Assembly (NCBI RefSeq): GCF_008119785.1
Contig: NZ_VSFA01000004.1
Span: forward strand, 62,001 to 126,000
DNA length: 64,000 bases
Direction: 5' to 3'
DNA from: Micromonospora sp. MP36
GTDB taxonomy: Bacteria > Actinomycetota > Actinomycetes > Mycobacteriales > Micromonosporaceae
Part shown: positions 33,170-42,367 of the stretch, piece by piece
Numbering within the stretch: position 1 is the stretch's first letter
Layout: the number at the start of each line of letters is the position of its first letter
Notes under the pieces: generated by a model
Told to the model about the DNA's origin: nothing
The model's database searches: none
Seen by the model: the letters and a program-made list of their open reading frames with translations, nothing else
Program-made: the position numbers and the translations under genes

Positions 33170-34428
33170 AATCGGCGGCGATCATCACCTGTGTGTGATG
33201 TTTTCCTGACCCCTGCGGCCATTGTCTGGCTCGGGACCGGTGCGACGGCCGGGACCACCGGGTCGAGCCGACCCACGGTCAGCGCCACCTGCAGGGCGAA
33301 CGCGTCGCGCGGCGCGAGCGGCGAGAACCCGGTCACCTCGGCGACCCGCTTGAGCCGGTAGCGCACCGTGTTGGGGTGCACGAAGAGGGCCCGGGCGGCG
33401 CTCTCCAGCGTGCCGCCGGCGGCGAAGAAGGCGTCCAGGGTCTCCAGCAGTTCGCCCCCGGCGCGGACCAGCGCCGCGTACACGTCGTGGCGCAACCGGC
33501 GGCGGGCCTCGGCGTCGCCGGCCAGGGCCCGCTCGGGCAGCAGGTCGGCGGCGGGCACCGGGCGGGGCGCGGTCGGCCAGGCCGGCGCCGCGCGGAACCC
33601 GGCCAGCGCGGCCCGCGCCGAGTCCGTCGCCTCGTCCAGGCTGGGTACGGCCGGGCCCACCACCACCGGCCCCTCACCGAACGCGGTCAGCAGCATGTCC
33701 GTCGCGGTCACCGGGTCCGCCGCCCCGCCGAGCACGATGACCAGCCGGTCGCCGTGCACGCCGCCGATCACCTCGACCCCGATCCGGCGGGCCTGCCGGT
33801 AGACGGTGTGCAGCACGGCGGCCACCTCGCCGCCGGGGGAGCGGCCGACCGCGACCGCCACCGGGGGCGCGTCGGTCCAGCCCAGTGCCGCCGCCCGGCT
33901 GGCCAGCACGTCCGGCGAGTCGCCGCGCAGCAGCGCGTCCACCAGCAGTGCCTGGAGCCGGGCGTCCCACGAGCCGCGCGACTCGGCGGCGCGGGCGTAC
34001 ACCCGGGCGGCGGCGAAGGCGATCTCCCGGGAGAAGCGCAGCACCGCCTCCCGCAGCGGCTGCTCCTCGCCCTCGGCGGCCAGGTGCGCCACCTGCTCCT
34101 CGACCACCTCGATGGTCACCTTGATCAGCGCGACGGTCTGCTGGAGGCTGATCGAGCGGGCCAGGGCCTGCGGCGCGGCGGCGAAGACCTCGTCCGACAC
34201 CTCCTGGGTGCTGTCGGTCGCGCCGCCGCCCTGGTGCAGCCACTGCACCAGGGACCGGACGCCGGCCTGGGCGACCAGCATTACCCAGGACCGCTGGTCC
34301 GCCGGCAGCTCCCGGAACCAGGGCAGCGCCTCGTCCATCCGGGCCACGCTCGCGGTGGCCAACGCGCCCGCCGCGCGTTCGATCCGGCGCAGCGTGGCCG
34401 ACAGTTCGGTGCCGCCCGGTTCGCTCAC
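33163..34428 (-). CDS. fasR: PucR-family fatty-acid biosynthesis regulator
   Basis: This 421-residue regulator lies upstream of fabD exactly where Streptomyces has FasR, the activator of the fab operon. The C-terminal helix-turn-helix typical of PucR proteins is GTLESAARALFVHPNTVRYR (about residues 355-374), followed by LKRVAEVTGF. The middle holds a GGDEF-like GAF-adjacent fold (VEVIGGVHGDRLVIVLGG). The N-terminal 150 residues are helical. The start GTG 34428 is placed where the coding character begins; the frame stays open upstream opposite pyrE but only as a shadow. Its Shine-Dalgarno is weak, so the start is uncertain by a few codons. Confidence 0.87.
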   Translation of the reverse strand: MSEPGGTELSATLRRIERAAGALATASVARMDEALPWFRELPADQRSWVMLVAQAGVRSLVQWLHQGGGATDSTQEVSDEVFAAAPQALARSISLQQTVALIKVTIEVVEEQVAHLAAEGEEQPLREAVLRFSREIAFAAARVYARAAESRGSWDARLQALLVDALLRGDSPDVLASRAAALGWTDAPPVAVAVGRSPGGEVAAVLHTVYRQARRIGVEVIGGVHGDRLVIVLGGAADPVTATDMLLTAFGEGPVVVGPAVPSLDEATDSARAALAGFRAAPAWPTAPRPVPAADLLPERALAGDAEARRRLRHDVYAALVRAGGELLETLDAFFAAGGTLESAARALFVHPNTVRYRLKRVAEVTGFSPLAPRDAFALQVALTVGRLDPVVPAVAPVPSQTMAAGVRKTSHTGDDRRRFL

Positions 34429-34519
34429 CGCCTTAGCCTGACACGGCCTGACCTGGGCGTGCACACCGAGGGTCGCGGCGGCCGGACCGCCATGCGGCGC
34501 GATGCCACAATGATCTCCT

Positions 34520-35062
34520 GTGACCGACCCCTCACCCGCGGCGGACCTCGCCCGCGACATCGCCGTCCGCTGCCGGCTCACCGGGCAGTTCGTGCTCCGG
34601 TCCGGCCGGATCGCCGACGAGTACTTCGACAAGTACCGGTTCGAAGCCGACCCGGTGCTGCTGGACCGGGTGGCGGCCGGGCTGGCCGAGCTGGTCCCGC
34701 CCGGCACCGAGGTGCTGGCCGGCCTGGAGCTCGGCGGCATCCCCGTGGTCACCGCACTGGCCTGGCACGTCGGGCTGCCGTGCGCCTTCGTCCGCAAGAC
34801 CGCCAAGGCGTACGGGACGGCGCGGCTGGCGGAGGGCGCGGAGGTCGCCGGCCGGCGGGTGCTGGTGGTCGAGGACGTGGTGACCTCGGGCGGCCAGGTG
34901 GTGATCTCCACCGGCCAGCTCCGCGAGCTGGGGGCGACGGTCGCGCACGCCCTCTGCGTGATCGACCGGGGCGAAGGTGGCGCGGAGGCGCTGGCCGCGC
35001 ACGGGATCAGCCTGCGGGCCCTGCTCACCCGCGCCGACCTGGACGCCGCCCGCCGGGCCTGA
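34520..35062 (+). CDS. pyrE: Orotate phosphoribosyltransferase
   Basis: This 180-residue enzyme makes orotidine 5'-phosphate from orotate and PRPP in pyrimidine synthesis. The PRPP motif is VLVVEDVVTSGGQ (about 113-125). Early catalytic Lys-containing FDKYRFEADP and ELGGIPVVTAL are also present, as is VRKTAKAYGT. GTG 34520 is the start; there is no clear Shine-Dalgarno, and a CACAAT -10-like box 8 nt upstream suggests a nearly leaderless transcript. It diverges from fasR across 91 bp. Confidence 0.93.
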   Translation: MTDPSPAADLARDIAVRCRLTGQFVLRSGRIADEYFDKYRFEADPVLLDRVAAGLAELVPPGTEVLAGLELGGIPVVTALAWHVGLPCAFVRKTAKAYGTARLAEGAEVAGRRVLVVEDVVTSGGQVVISTGQLRELGATVAHALCVIDRGEGGAEALAAHGISLRALLTRADLDAARRA

Positions 35063-35183
35063 CCCGGGCCGCAGCTGATCTCCACGGGTACGCGCCGTCC
35101 AGCCCGTCGGGCCCGGCCAGTACGGTGTCAGAGCACGTCGGGGTGACCGCCCGATGGGCGATGGCGAAGGTGAGGAGACCGGG

Positions 35184-35507
35184 ATGGCGCACGGGGAGGC
35201 CGAACACGGCTGCGCCCAGGGCGAGCCCGGCCGGCCGGGCCACGAACAGCCGGCGTCCGCCAAGCACCCGAGACGGGCCGGCCTGCCGCATCCGGCCGAG
35301 ACGGCCGCCTGCTGGGGGCCGGAGCGCGGGGAGGACGACGCGCCTGCGCCGCGGCAGCGGGCCGCCGAGCCGGCCCTGCCCGAGCCGGCGCCCAGCCAGG
35401 GCTGCCGCAGCGACCTGTCCGGCTGGGCGGGCGCCCACCGGCACGGCGCGGTGCGGCCGCGCAACCGGGTGGTCCGCCGCGAGCGGCCCCCGCGCCGCTG
35501 GTGCTGA
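35184..35507 (+). CDS. Low-complexity hypothetical protein
   Basis: This 107-residue frame has GC3 near saturation and a proper Shine-Dalgarno (GAGGAG spaced 6 nt from ATG 35184), so it is probably translated. The sequence is rich in Gly, Pro, Arg, Glu and Ala with several Cys and Trp residues and an Arg-rich C-terminus (RRERPPRRWC). No domain is recognised and it is likely disordered. It lies between pyrE and an oxidoreductase with no evident link to either. It could still be a chance frame. Confidence 0.45.
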   Translation: MAHGEAEHGCAQGEPGRPGHEQPASAKHPRRAGLPHPAETAACWGPERGEDDAPAPRQRAAEPALPEPAPSQGCRSDLSGWAGAHRHGAVRPRNRVVRRERPPRRWC

Positions 35508-35549
35508 CCCCAATTTGCCTGGCCGGCCAGCCCGGCTGAGGTTCACCGC

Positions 35550-35555
35550 TAGCGT
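35550..35555 (+). promoter_or_regulatory. Candidate -10 box for a leaderless oxidoreductase transcript
   Basis: TAGCGT fits the actinomycete TANNNT -10 consensus and ends 7 nt before GTG 35563, the spacing of leaderless mRNAs. No Shine-Dalgarno is visible for that start, which supports this reading. Confidence 0.45.
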
Positions 35556-35562
35556 GGGCACC

Positions 35563-36489
35563 GTGAAGGCGATCGCGATCGACGCGTACGGCTCGGCGGA
35601 CCAGCTCACCCTGCGTGAGCTGCCCACCCCGCCGGTCGGGCCGGACACGGTGCTGGTCCGGGTGCGCACCGCCGGGGTGAACCCGGTCGACTGGAAGGTC
35701 CGCGAGGGCCACCTGGCCGGTGCCATGCCGGCGCACTTCCCGCTGGTGCCCGGCTGGGACGCGGCCGGCGTGGTGGAGGCGGTCGGCCCCGCGGTGACCG
35801 GCTTCGCGGTGGGCGACGAGGTGATCGGGTACGTCCGGCGCGACGACGTCCAGTACGGCACGTACGCGGAGCTGGTGCCGGCTCCGGAGCGGTGCCTCGC
35901 CGACAAGCCGGTCCAGGCGTCCTGGGCGGAGGCGGGTGCCCTGCCGCTGGCCGGGCTGACCGCGTACCAGGCGTTGCAGCTGGCCCGGACGGGCGCCAAC
36001 GACACGGTCCTGGTGCACGGTGCGTCCGGCGGGGTGGGGCACCTGGCGGTGCAGTTGGCCCGGGCGCTCGGTGCCGGCAAGGTGATCGGCACGGCCAGCG
36101 AGGCCAACCACGACTTCGTCCGGTCGCTGGGCGCCGAGCCGGTCAGCTACGGCGCCGGCCTGCTGGACCGGATCCGTGCGGTCGCGCCCGACGGGGTGGA
36201 CGTGGCGCTGGACCTCTTTGGCGGCGAGGCGCTAGACGTCTCGGCCGAGCTGCTCGCCCGGCCGGCCCGGCTGGTCTCCACCGCCGACCCGGAGCACGTC
36301 ACCCGGCTCGGCGGCAGCTACCTCTTCGTGAAGCCGTCCACCGCCGATCTGAGTGTGCTGGCCGGGCTGGTCGACGCCGACCGGCTCACCGTGCACGTGG
36401 CCCGGACCTTCCCGCTGGCCGAGGCGGCCGAGGCGCAGCGGCTGGTGGCGGCGGGGCACGTCCGGGGCAAGGTGGTGCTGGAGATCTGA
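35563..36489 (+). CDS. NADP-dependent quinone oxidoreductase-like MDR protein
   Basis: A 308-residue zinc-free medium-chain dehydrogenase. The N-terminal GroES-like domain has AGVNPVDWKVREG and VPGWDAAGVVEAVGP. The Rossmann domain has VLVHGASGGVGHLAVQLARA (about 147-166). The C-terminal region ends with AAGHVRGKVVLEI, as in zeta-crystallin/QOR-like enzymes. No Cys/His zinc ligands are seen. It reduces quinones or enones using NADPH; the true substrate is unknown. GTG 35563 lacks a Shine-Dalgarno but fits a leaderless start; GTG 35554 is an alternative. It converges with the next gene, 30 bp away. Confidence 0.88.
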   Translation: MKAIAIDAYGSADQLTLRELPTPPVGPDTVLVRVRTAGVNPVDWKVREGHLAGAMPAHFPLVPGWDAAGVVEAVGPAVTGFAVGDEVIGYVRRDDVQYGTYAELVPAPERCLADKPVQASWAEAGALPLAGLTAYQALQLARTGANDTVLVHGASGGVGHLAVQLARALGAGKVIGTASEANHDFVRSLGAEPVSYGAGLLDRIRAVAPDGVDVALDLFGGEALDVSAELLARPARLVSTADPEHVTRLGGSYLFVKPSTADLSVLAGLVDADRLTVHVARTFPLAEAAEAQRLVAAGHVRGKVVLEI

Positions 36490-36519
36490 GCCGGGCCCCG
36501 GCGACGCCGCGCGGTCGGC

Positions 36520-37191
36520 TCAGCGGGTGCGGCGGCGGACCAGCAGCGCGATGCCGGCGAGCCCGGCGGTGATGACCACCACGACCCCGACGTTGAGCAG
36601 CAGCAGCCGCTGGAGTTCGCTCATCGCCGCGTCGATGTCCTGAGCCGGGTTCAGCGTCTCCTCCGGGAGGACCCGCTCGCCGCCGCCGATGCCGCCGCTG
36701 AGCGTGTCGAACTGCCGCTCCAGCGGCACGCCGACGGAACGCAGCGTCTCGGACATGTTCAGCCGGCCGAAGAACCAGCCGGCCCGGGTCTTGCTCAGGT
36801 CGGGCTGCTTGGCCGGCCGGTAGATCCGGGGCCCGCCCTTGGCGAGTGGGTAGAGGTCGTACGTCTTGATCGCCACCCCGCCGGTGAGCACCACGACTGT
36901 GTACTTCGGACCGAGGTCCTGCGCCTCCGGGCCGCGCTGCTGCCCGGTCTTGGCCAGCCAGCTCACCTGGTCCATGACCGCGTTCACCTCGGCGGGGTGG
37001 GTGTCGGCGCGCAGTTGCAGGGGCTGGTCCAGCCGGTCGCCGGTGATGTCCACCCCGGCCGGTGCCGGTGCGAGCTTGGGTCCGGGGCCCGCCGCCCGGG
37101 CCGCCGCCGGGCCGGTCAGGAGCAGTGCGCACGTGGTCGCGAGCACCGCGCCGGCCACGGCTGCCAGCAGTCGCGTCACCCTTCGGATCAT
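36520..37191 (-). CDS. Exported membrane-anchored protein of unknown function
   Basis: This 223-residue protein has a signal peptide (Arg-rich start, long Ala/Leu core, cleavage near residue 34), an extracytoplasmic domain with VVVLTGGVAIKTYDLYPL and GWFFGRLNMSETLRSVGVPL, and a C-terminal membrane helix (LLLLNVGVVVVITAGLAG) followed by Arg-rich cytoplasmic residues. No family is recognised. ATG 37191 follows GAGGAGG. It diverges from the CopC-like gene, whose product also has an external domain and C-terminal anchor, so the two may act together at the cell surface. Confidence 0.72.
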   Translation of the reverse strand: MIRRVTRLLAAVAGAVLATTCALLLTGPAAARAAGPGPKLAPAPAGVDITGDRLDQPLQLRADTHPAEVNAVMDQVSWLAKTGQQRGPEAQDLGPKYTVVVLTGGVAIKTYDLYPLAKGGPRIYRPAKQPDLSKTRAGWFFGRLNMSETLRSVGVPLERQFDTLSGGIGGGERVLPEETLNPAQDIDAAMSELQRLLLLNVGVVVVITAGLAGIALLVRRRTR

Positions 37192-37417
37192 CGCCGCCTC
37201 CTCGCCCCGTTCGATGGCTGGCTTCCGTTGCAGGTCACGCTGGATCGGCCGACGGTGGTGGCCGCCGGAAGAAGCACCGGTGCCCACCTCAAAGACTCCG
37301 CAGAACGCCGTTCGGTTGCAGCTGCTGGAAGAGTATTTGGAACTATTTGCGATCTGCGGCCGACTAATGTGAGCGGCTGTTGATCAGCGGCCGGATCGTA
37401 CCCGGACGGAGGGGCTC

Positions 37418-38017
37418 ATGGGGGGCAGGATCGCCCGTGCGGCGCGTACCTGGCTGGTCGTTCTCGGGGTGGCGCTGGGGGCGACGGTGTTGCCGGCCAG
37501 CCCCGCCGCCGCGCACAACTCGCTGACCGGCAGCGATCCGAAGGACGGGGCCACGGTGGCGACCGCGCCGAAGCGGATCGAACTCCGCTTCCTGGCCAGG
37601 CTGTCCCCCGGTACGACGAAGATCACGGTGACCGGGCCGGACGACGCCTCCGGCTCCGGTGGCGAACCGACCTTCTCCGGCAACCGGGTGAGCCTGCCGT
37701 TCACCCCGGGCCCGGCCGGCGTCTACACCGTCGCGTACCAGGTCGGCTCGACCGACGGGCACCCGATCAAGGGGAAGGTCAGCTTCACCCTGACCACCGG
37801 CGCGGCCCCCGCCACCCCCTCGGCCAGCGCGTCGCCGACCACCGCGGCGCCCCCGACCCCGGCCGCCGGGGCGACCCCGGCGGCGAGCGCCGACCCGGTC
37901 GCCTCGCGCTCGGACGAGGGTGGCGGCAGCGGCCTGTGGTGGGCGCTCGGGGCCGTGGTGGCGCTCGTCGCGCTGGGCGGCGGGCTGCTGCTGCGCCGGC
38001 GCTCCGCGAGCCGCTGA
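37418..38017 (+). CDS. CopC-domain copper-binding surface protein
   Basis: This 199-residue protein has a signal peptide (about 1-32) and a mature N-terminus starting at the sequence HNSLTGSDPKDGATV, with the first His placed for copper binding. The CopC beta-barrel ends with VGSTDGHPIKGKVSFTL, where the Asp/His pair completes a Cu(II) site. A Pro/Ala/Thr-rich stalk, a membrane helix (LWWALGAVVALVALGGGLLL) and an Arg-rich tail anchor it. It likely holds copper outside the membrane. CopD is not adjacent. ATG 37418 follows GGAGG. Confidence 0.9.
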   Translation: MGGRIARAARTWLVVLGVALGATVLPASPAAAHNSLTGSDPKDGATVATAPKRIELRFLARLSPGTTKITVTGPDDASGSGGEPTFSGNRVSLPFTPGPAGVYTVAYQVGSTDGHPIKGKVSFTLTTGAAPATPSASASPTTAAPPTPAAGATPAASADPVASRSDEGGGSGLWWALGAVVALVALGGGLLLRRRSASR

Positions 38018-38031
38018 GCCCCGCCGTACGA

Positions 38032-38065
38032 CGACGGGCCCGCCGGACGACCGGCGGGCCCGTCG
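38032..38065. terminator. Bidirectional terminator between copC-like gene and gltX
   Basis: A perfect 15-bp stem (CGACGGGCCCGCCGG with its complement) and a 4-nt loop between two convergent genes. Confidence 0.85.
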
Positions 38066-38075
38066 CGATCCGACG

Positions 38076-39485
38076 TCAGACCAGGCGCACCCGAGCGGCG
38101 CGCAGCCGGGTCAGGGTGCGCTCGCGGCCGAGCACCTCGATGGACTCGAAGAGCGGCAGGCCGACGGTACGCCCGGTGACCGCCACCCGGACCGGCGCCT
38201 GCGCCTTGCCCAGCTTCAGGCCCCGCTCCGCGCCGACCGCCTCCAGCGTGGACTTCAGCGACTCGGCGTGCCACGACTCCAGCGCCTCGAACGCGGCGAT
38301 CGCCGCGTCCAGCAGGTCGGCCGCGCCCTCCTTCATCGCCTTCGCCCAGGCCGCCTCGTCGATCAGCGGGTCGGCCAGGAAGAGGAAGTCGACGTTCGGC
38401 ACGATCTCGCTGAGCACCGCGATCCGGGTCTGCGCCAGCGGCGCCACCGCGGCGAACGCGGCCGGGTCGAACTCCTCCGGCTGCCACGGGGGCGGGGCGA
38501 TGGTGCCGGTGCCGGTCAGCCAGGGCTGGCATTCCGTGATGAAGTCCTCCACCGCGAGCGCCCGGATGTACTCGCCGTTGAACGCGCGCAGCTTCTTCTC
38601 GTCGAAGAACGCCGGCGACGGGTTCACCTCCGCCAGCCGGAACTCCTCCTCGATCACCGACCAGGGCACGATCTCCCGGTCGCCGGAGGGGGCCCAGCCG
38701 AGCAGCATCAGGTAGTTGCGCATCGCGTCGGCGAGGTAGCCCTCGTCCCGGTACGCCTCCAGGGCGACCTTGTCCCGCCGCTTGGACAGCTTCTGCCGCT
38801 TCTCGTTCACCACCACCGGCACGTGCGCCCAGACCGGCGGCTTGACCCCGAGCGCGTCCCAGAGCAGCTGCTGCTTCGGGGTGTTGGGCAGGTGCTCCTC
38901 GGCCCGGATCACGTGGGTGATCCCCATGGTCATGTCGTCGACCACGTTGGCGAGCAGGAACACCGGCGAACCGTCGCTGCGGGCGATGACGAAGTCCTCG
39001 ATCAGCTTGTTCTCGAAGGTGGGCTCGCCGCGGATCAGGTCGACCACCACGGTCTCGCCCTCGTCCGGGGTACGGAAGCGCAGCGCCCGCCCCTCGCCGG
39101 GCCCGAGCCCCCGGTCCCGGCAGAAGCCGTCGTAACCGGCGTACTGGGAGCCGGTACGCGCCTGCACGTCCTCCCGGGTGCAGTCGCAGTAGTACGCCCG
39201 GCCGCTCTCGTACAGCCGCAGGGCCGCGGCGCGATGCTCGCCGGCGTACGACGACTGGAAGTAGGGGCCTTCGTAGCTGCCCCGCTCGATGCCGATCCAG
39301 TCGAGCGCCGACAGGATGCCCTCGGTCCACTCGGGCTTGTTGCGAGCGGCGTCGGTGTCCTCGATGCGGAGCACGAACACCCCGCCCTGCTGCTTGGCGT
39401 AGATCCAGTTCTGCAGGGCCGAGCGGGCGCCGCCGACGTGGAACATACCGGTCGGGGAAGGGGCGAAGCGTACACGTACCGTCAC
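38076..39485 (-). CDS. gltX: Glutamyl-tRNA synthetase
   Basis: This 469-residue class I synthetase charges tRNA-Glu and, in organisms with GatCAB, also tRNA-Gln. The HIGH-equivalent motif is [12 protein letters not shown], the KMSKS-equivalent is KLSKR, and the zinc-region segment YYCDCTRED is partly kept. Length is normal. GTG 39485 has no strong Shine-Dalgarno. It lies downstream of the MFS transporter gene on the same strand but behind a hairpin, so it is probably transcribed from its own promoter. Confidence 0.95.
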   Translation of the reverse strand: MTVRVRFAPSPTGMFHVGGARSALQNWIYAKQQGGVFVLRIEDTDAARNKPEWTEGILSALDWIGIERGSYEGPYFQSSYAGEHRAAALRLYESGRAYYCDCTREDVQARTGSQYAGYDGFCRDRGLGPGEGRALRFRTPDEGETVVVDLIRGEPTFENKLIEDFVIARSDGSPVFLLANVVDDMTMGITHVIRAEEHLPNTPKQQLLWDALGVKPPVWAHVPVVVNEKRQKLSKRRDKVALEAYRDEGYLADAMRNYLMLLGWAPSGDREIVPWSVIEEEFRLAEVNPSPAFFDEKKLRAFNGEYIRALAVEDFITECQPWLTGTGTIAPPPWQPEEFDPAAFAAVAPLAQTRIAVLSEIVPNVDFLFLADPLIDEAAWAKAMKEGAADLLDAAIAAFEALESWHAESLKSTLEAVGAERGLKLGKAQAPVRVAVTGRTVGLPLFESIEVLGRERTLTRLRAARVRLV

Positions 39486-39519
39486 GCCCCCAAGCCTACG
39501 GCCGGCCGCGACCGAATAC

Positions 39520-39568
39520 GGAAGGGCCCCTTCTCAACGCCGCCTCGTGCGGGTAGAGGGGCCCCTCC
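39520..39568. terminator. GGGGCCC-armed hairpin between MFS gene and gltX
   Basis: Arms GGAAGGGCCCCTTCT and AGAGGGGCCCCTCC pair imperfectly around a 20-nt loop. Its arm motif matches the hairpin at 14230-14276. It probably ends the beta-glucoside operon ahead of gltX. Confidence 0.7.
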
Positions 39569-39577
39569 TGGCACCCC

Positions 39578-40855
39578 TCAGGGAACCGAGCGGATCTTGA
39601 GGACCAGGGCGCTGCCGAGCAGGGTGACCGCCGCGGTGACCGCGTACAGGGTGGGGTAGCCGCCCAGGTGGACCACGATCGGGGCGGACAGCGCCGGGCC
39701 GAGCACCTGGGGCGCGGAGTTGGCGATGTTGATCACCCCGAGGTCCTTGGCCCGGTCGGTGGCGGCCGGCAGCACCTGGGTGATCAGCGCCGCGTCGACT
39801 GCCAGGTAGACGCCGTAGCCGGCACCGAGCAGCAGTGCGGCGGCAACCGCCATGGGCCAGGTCGCCGCCACGGCGAGCAGCAGCGCCGCCACCGCCATGA
39901 TCAGCCCGGAGACGATCACGAAGACCTTGCGCCGGCCGGACCGGTCGGACAGCCGCCCGGCCACCACGGCGGTCAGCATCATGCCGAGCGTGTAGAGCAG
40001 GATGAGCACCAGCAGCGCGCCCTCGGGATCGGCGACGCGCACCCCGTCGGTGAGGAAGTACAGCAGGTAGAGCGTGCCCAGCGCGTTGCCGGTCTGCACC
40101 AGGAACCGGGTGAACCAGGCCCAGGCGAAGTCCGGGTGCCGGCGCGGGCTGATCCACATCGAGGCGAGCAGCCCGCGTAACCGCAGCGCGGGCCGGTGCT
40201 CCCGGGGCAGCGGGTCGTCCTCGGTGAGCAGCGTGAACGGCAGCGACAGCAGCAGCACCGCGAGCGCGATGGCGGCGTACCCGGCGGCGTTGCCGGTGAC
40301 CACGGCGGTGACCAGCACCGCCCCGAGCACCAGACCGAGCGCCTGCGGGATGCCCACCCAGCCGGAGACGCCGCCACGCTGGGCGACCGGCACCCGGTCC
40401 GGAATCGCGGCGGTGAGGCTGGCCAGCATCGCGTTGAAGCACACCTGCGCGGCGACCCAGCCGACGGCCACCCCGGCGATGCTGTCCTGCCGGGCCAGCA
40501 GCACCAGCGCCAGGGCGCCGAGGACCGCCCCGGACGCCGTCCAGATGTGCCGCCGACCGAAGTGCCGGTTCGCCACCCGGAGCACGGTCCGGTCGGACAG
40601 CGCCCCGGCGAGCGGGTTCGCGAGGACCGCGGCGAGCGCGCCGAGGCCGGTGACGACAGCCAGCATGGCCTCCTTGTCGCCCGGCGCGATGCGCTCCACC
40701 TGTTGCGGCAGCAGCACCTGGATCGGGGTGAAGAAGGCCATCCAGACGCCGAGGTTGGCCGCGAAGATCAGTGCGATCCAGCTCCGCCGGACCGGCACGG
40801 TCGGTTCGGCCAGCGCTGCCGGCAACGCGGCCGGCGTCGGGTCGACCGTGGTCAC
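39578..40855 (-). CDS. MFS sugar transporter
   Basis: This 425-residue protein has about 12 membrane helices, with the MFS loop motif GRLSDRSGRRKV between helices 8 and 9 and a matching GALSDRTVLRV in the first half. Similarity in pattern is to oligosaccharide or glucoside permeases of the MFS. The start GTG 40855 overlaps the stop of the beta-glucosidase gene (GTGA), so the two are a coupled pair. It probably imports the glucoside the enzyme splits, using a proton or sodium gradient. A longer frame to 40966 is a shadow. Confidence 0.85.
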   Translation of the reverse strand: MTTVDPTPAALPAALAEPTVPVRRSWIALIFAANLGVWMAFFTPIQVLLPQQVERIAPGDKEAMLAVVTGLGALAAVLANPLAGALSDRTVLRVANRHFGRRHIWTASGAVLGALALVLLARQDSIAGVAVGWVAAQVCFNAMLASLTAAIPDRVPVAQRGGVSGWVGIPQALGLVLGAVLVTAVVTGNAAGYAAIALAVLLLSLPFTLLTEDDPLPREHRPALRLRGLLASMWISPRRHPDFAWAWFTRFLVQTGNALGTLYLLYFLTDGVRVADPEGALLVLILLYTLGMMLTAVVAGRLSDRSGRRKVFVIVSGLIMAVAALLLAVAATWPMAVAAALLLGAGYGVYLAVDAALITQVLPAATDRAKDLGVINIANSAPQVLGPALSAPIVVHLGGYPTLYAVTAAVTLLGSALVLKIRSVP

Positions 40856-42183
40856 GGCCGCACGACCTGGTCGCGGAACCAGGCGTACGAGGATTTCGGG
40901 GTACGCCGCTGGGTGGCGTAGTCGACGTGCACCAGGCCGAACCGCTTGGTGAAGCCCTCGGCCCACTCCCAGTTGTCCAGCAGGGACCAGACGAAGTACC
41001 CGGTGACCTCGACCCCGGCGTCGATCGCCTCCCGCACTGCCCGCAGGTGCGCGTCCAGGTACGCGATCCGCTCCGGGTCGGCCACCCGGCCCTCGGCGTC
41101 CGGCACGTCGTCGTACGCGCAGCCGCTCTCGGTCACCTGGATCGGCGGCAGCCGGTCCCCGTAGGTGTCGCCCAGTTGGAGCAGCAGGTCGCGCAGCCCG
41201 TCCGGGGCCACCGGCCAGTCGAAGGCGGTCCGCGGGTAACCGTCCAGCGGCACGATCTCGAACGGCAGGGGGGAGCCCGGCTCGGCGGCCCGGATGCCGG
41301 TCGGGTTGTAGTAGTTCACCCCGAGCACGTCGATCGGGGCGCCGATCACCTTGAGGTCCCCGTCGCGGACGACCCCGGGGTCGAAGTCCAGCCCCGCCGG
41401 GTAGCCGAGGCCGAGCAGCGGGTCGGTGAAGAGCCGGTTGTGCAGCGCGTCGTACGCCGCCCCGGCGGCCCGGTCGGCGTCGGTGTCCCCGGCCAGCCGC
41501 ACGGGGGAGTAGTTGTTCGCGATGGCGGCCGGGCCGCTGTTGCGGGCGCGCAGCGCGGAGGCCGCGAGGCCGTGCCCGAGGAGCTGGTGGTGGGCCACCG
41601 GGAAGGCGTCGAAGAGCAGCATCCGGCCGGGGGCGTGCACACCGGTGCCGTACCCGAGGCTCATGTGGATGAACGGCTCGTTGAGGGTGATCCAGAGCTT
41701 CACCCGGTCGCCGAGGCGGGCGGCGACCAGGTCGGCGTACTCGGCGAAGCGGTGGGCGGTGTCCCGGTTGAGCCAGCCGCCGGCGTCCTCCAAGGCCTGC
41801 GGCAGGTCCCAGTGGAACAGGGTGGCCACCGGGTCCACACCCTGGTCGAGCAGCGCGTCCACCAGCCGCTCATAGAAGTCCAGCCCGGCCGGGTTGACCG
41901 CGCCCGTGCCGGTGGGCCGCACCCGTGGCCAGGCGATGGAGAACCGGTACGCGGACACCCCGAGCCCGGCGAGCAGCGCCACATCCTCGGCGTACCGGTG
42001 GTAGTGGTCGCACGCCTCGTCGCCGGTGCTGCCGTCGGCGATCCAGCCGGGGGAGCGGGCGAAGGTGTCCCAGATGGACGCTCCCCGGCCGTCGGCGCCG
42101 GCCGCGCCCTCGATCTGGTACGCGGAGGTGGACACTCCCCATCGGAATCCGCTGGGGAATTCGGGCATCGGCGCGGTCGTCAT
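40852..42183 (-). CDS. GH1 beta-glucosidase
   Basis: This 443-residue cytoplasmic enzyme hydrolyses beta-glucosides. The opening FPSGFRWGVSTSAYQIEGA is typical of GH1, the acid/base Glu lies in TLNEPFIH, and the nucleophile Glu lies in VTESGCAYDD, where most relatives have TENG. FSIAWPRV and the WSLLDNWEWAEGF segment are also conserved. ATG 42183 follows GGAGG. It is first in a two-gene unit with the MFS transporter. No dedicated regulator gene is adjacent. Confidence 0.94.
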   Translation of the reverse strand: MTTAPMPEFPSGFRWGVSTSAYQIEGAAGADGRGASIWDTFARSPGWIADGSTGDEACDHYHRYAEDVALLAGLGVSAYRFSIAWPRVRPTGTGAVNPAGLDFYERLVDALLDQGVDPVATLFHWDLPQALEDAGGWLNRDTAHRFAEYADLVAARLGDRVKLWITLNEPFIHMSLGYGTGVHAPGRMLLFDAFPVAHHQLLGHGLAASALRARNSGPAAIANNYSPVRLAGDTDADRAAGAAYDALHNRLFTDPLLGLGYPAGLDFDPGVVRDGDLKVIGAPIDVLGVNYYNPTGIRAAEPGSPLPFEIVPLDGYPRTAFDWPVAPDGLRDLLLQLGDTYGDRLPPIQVTESGCAYDDVPDAEGRVADPERIAYLDAHLRAVREAIDAGVEVTGYFVWSLLDNWEWAEGFTKRFGLVHVDYATQRRTPKSSYAWFRDQVVRP

Positions 42184-42367
42184 TCGCCCCTCCGTAAACG
42201 CGAATCGTGTTCGGGACTTTAGGGCGCGGATTGATGATGCGCCATAGGCCGGGAAGCCTGGTGGCGTAAGGGTTTTCGGCGTGTCTTTTCCGAACCCGTC
42301 CGGGTAAGTCCGAATTTGCGCATACAGTGCGTAATATCGCGGATGTCCTTAGTGGGGGAAAGACGAC

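Noticed and set aside
27970..34428. Part of a polyketide gene cluster
   Set aside because: Order and content match the primary fatty-acid operon with FasR. No PKS modules, tailoring or resistance genes flank it.
33376..36489. A 1037-codon plus-strand protein upstream of and including the oxidoreductase
   Set aside because: The first 730 residues lie opposite fasR or over pyrE in another frame. Only the part from 35563 has family features.
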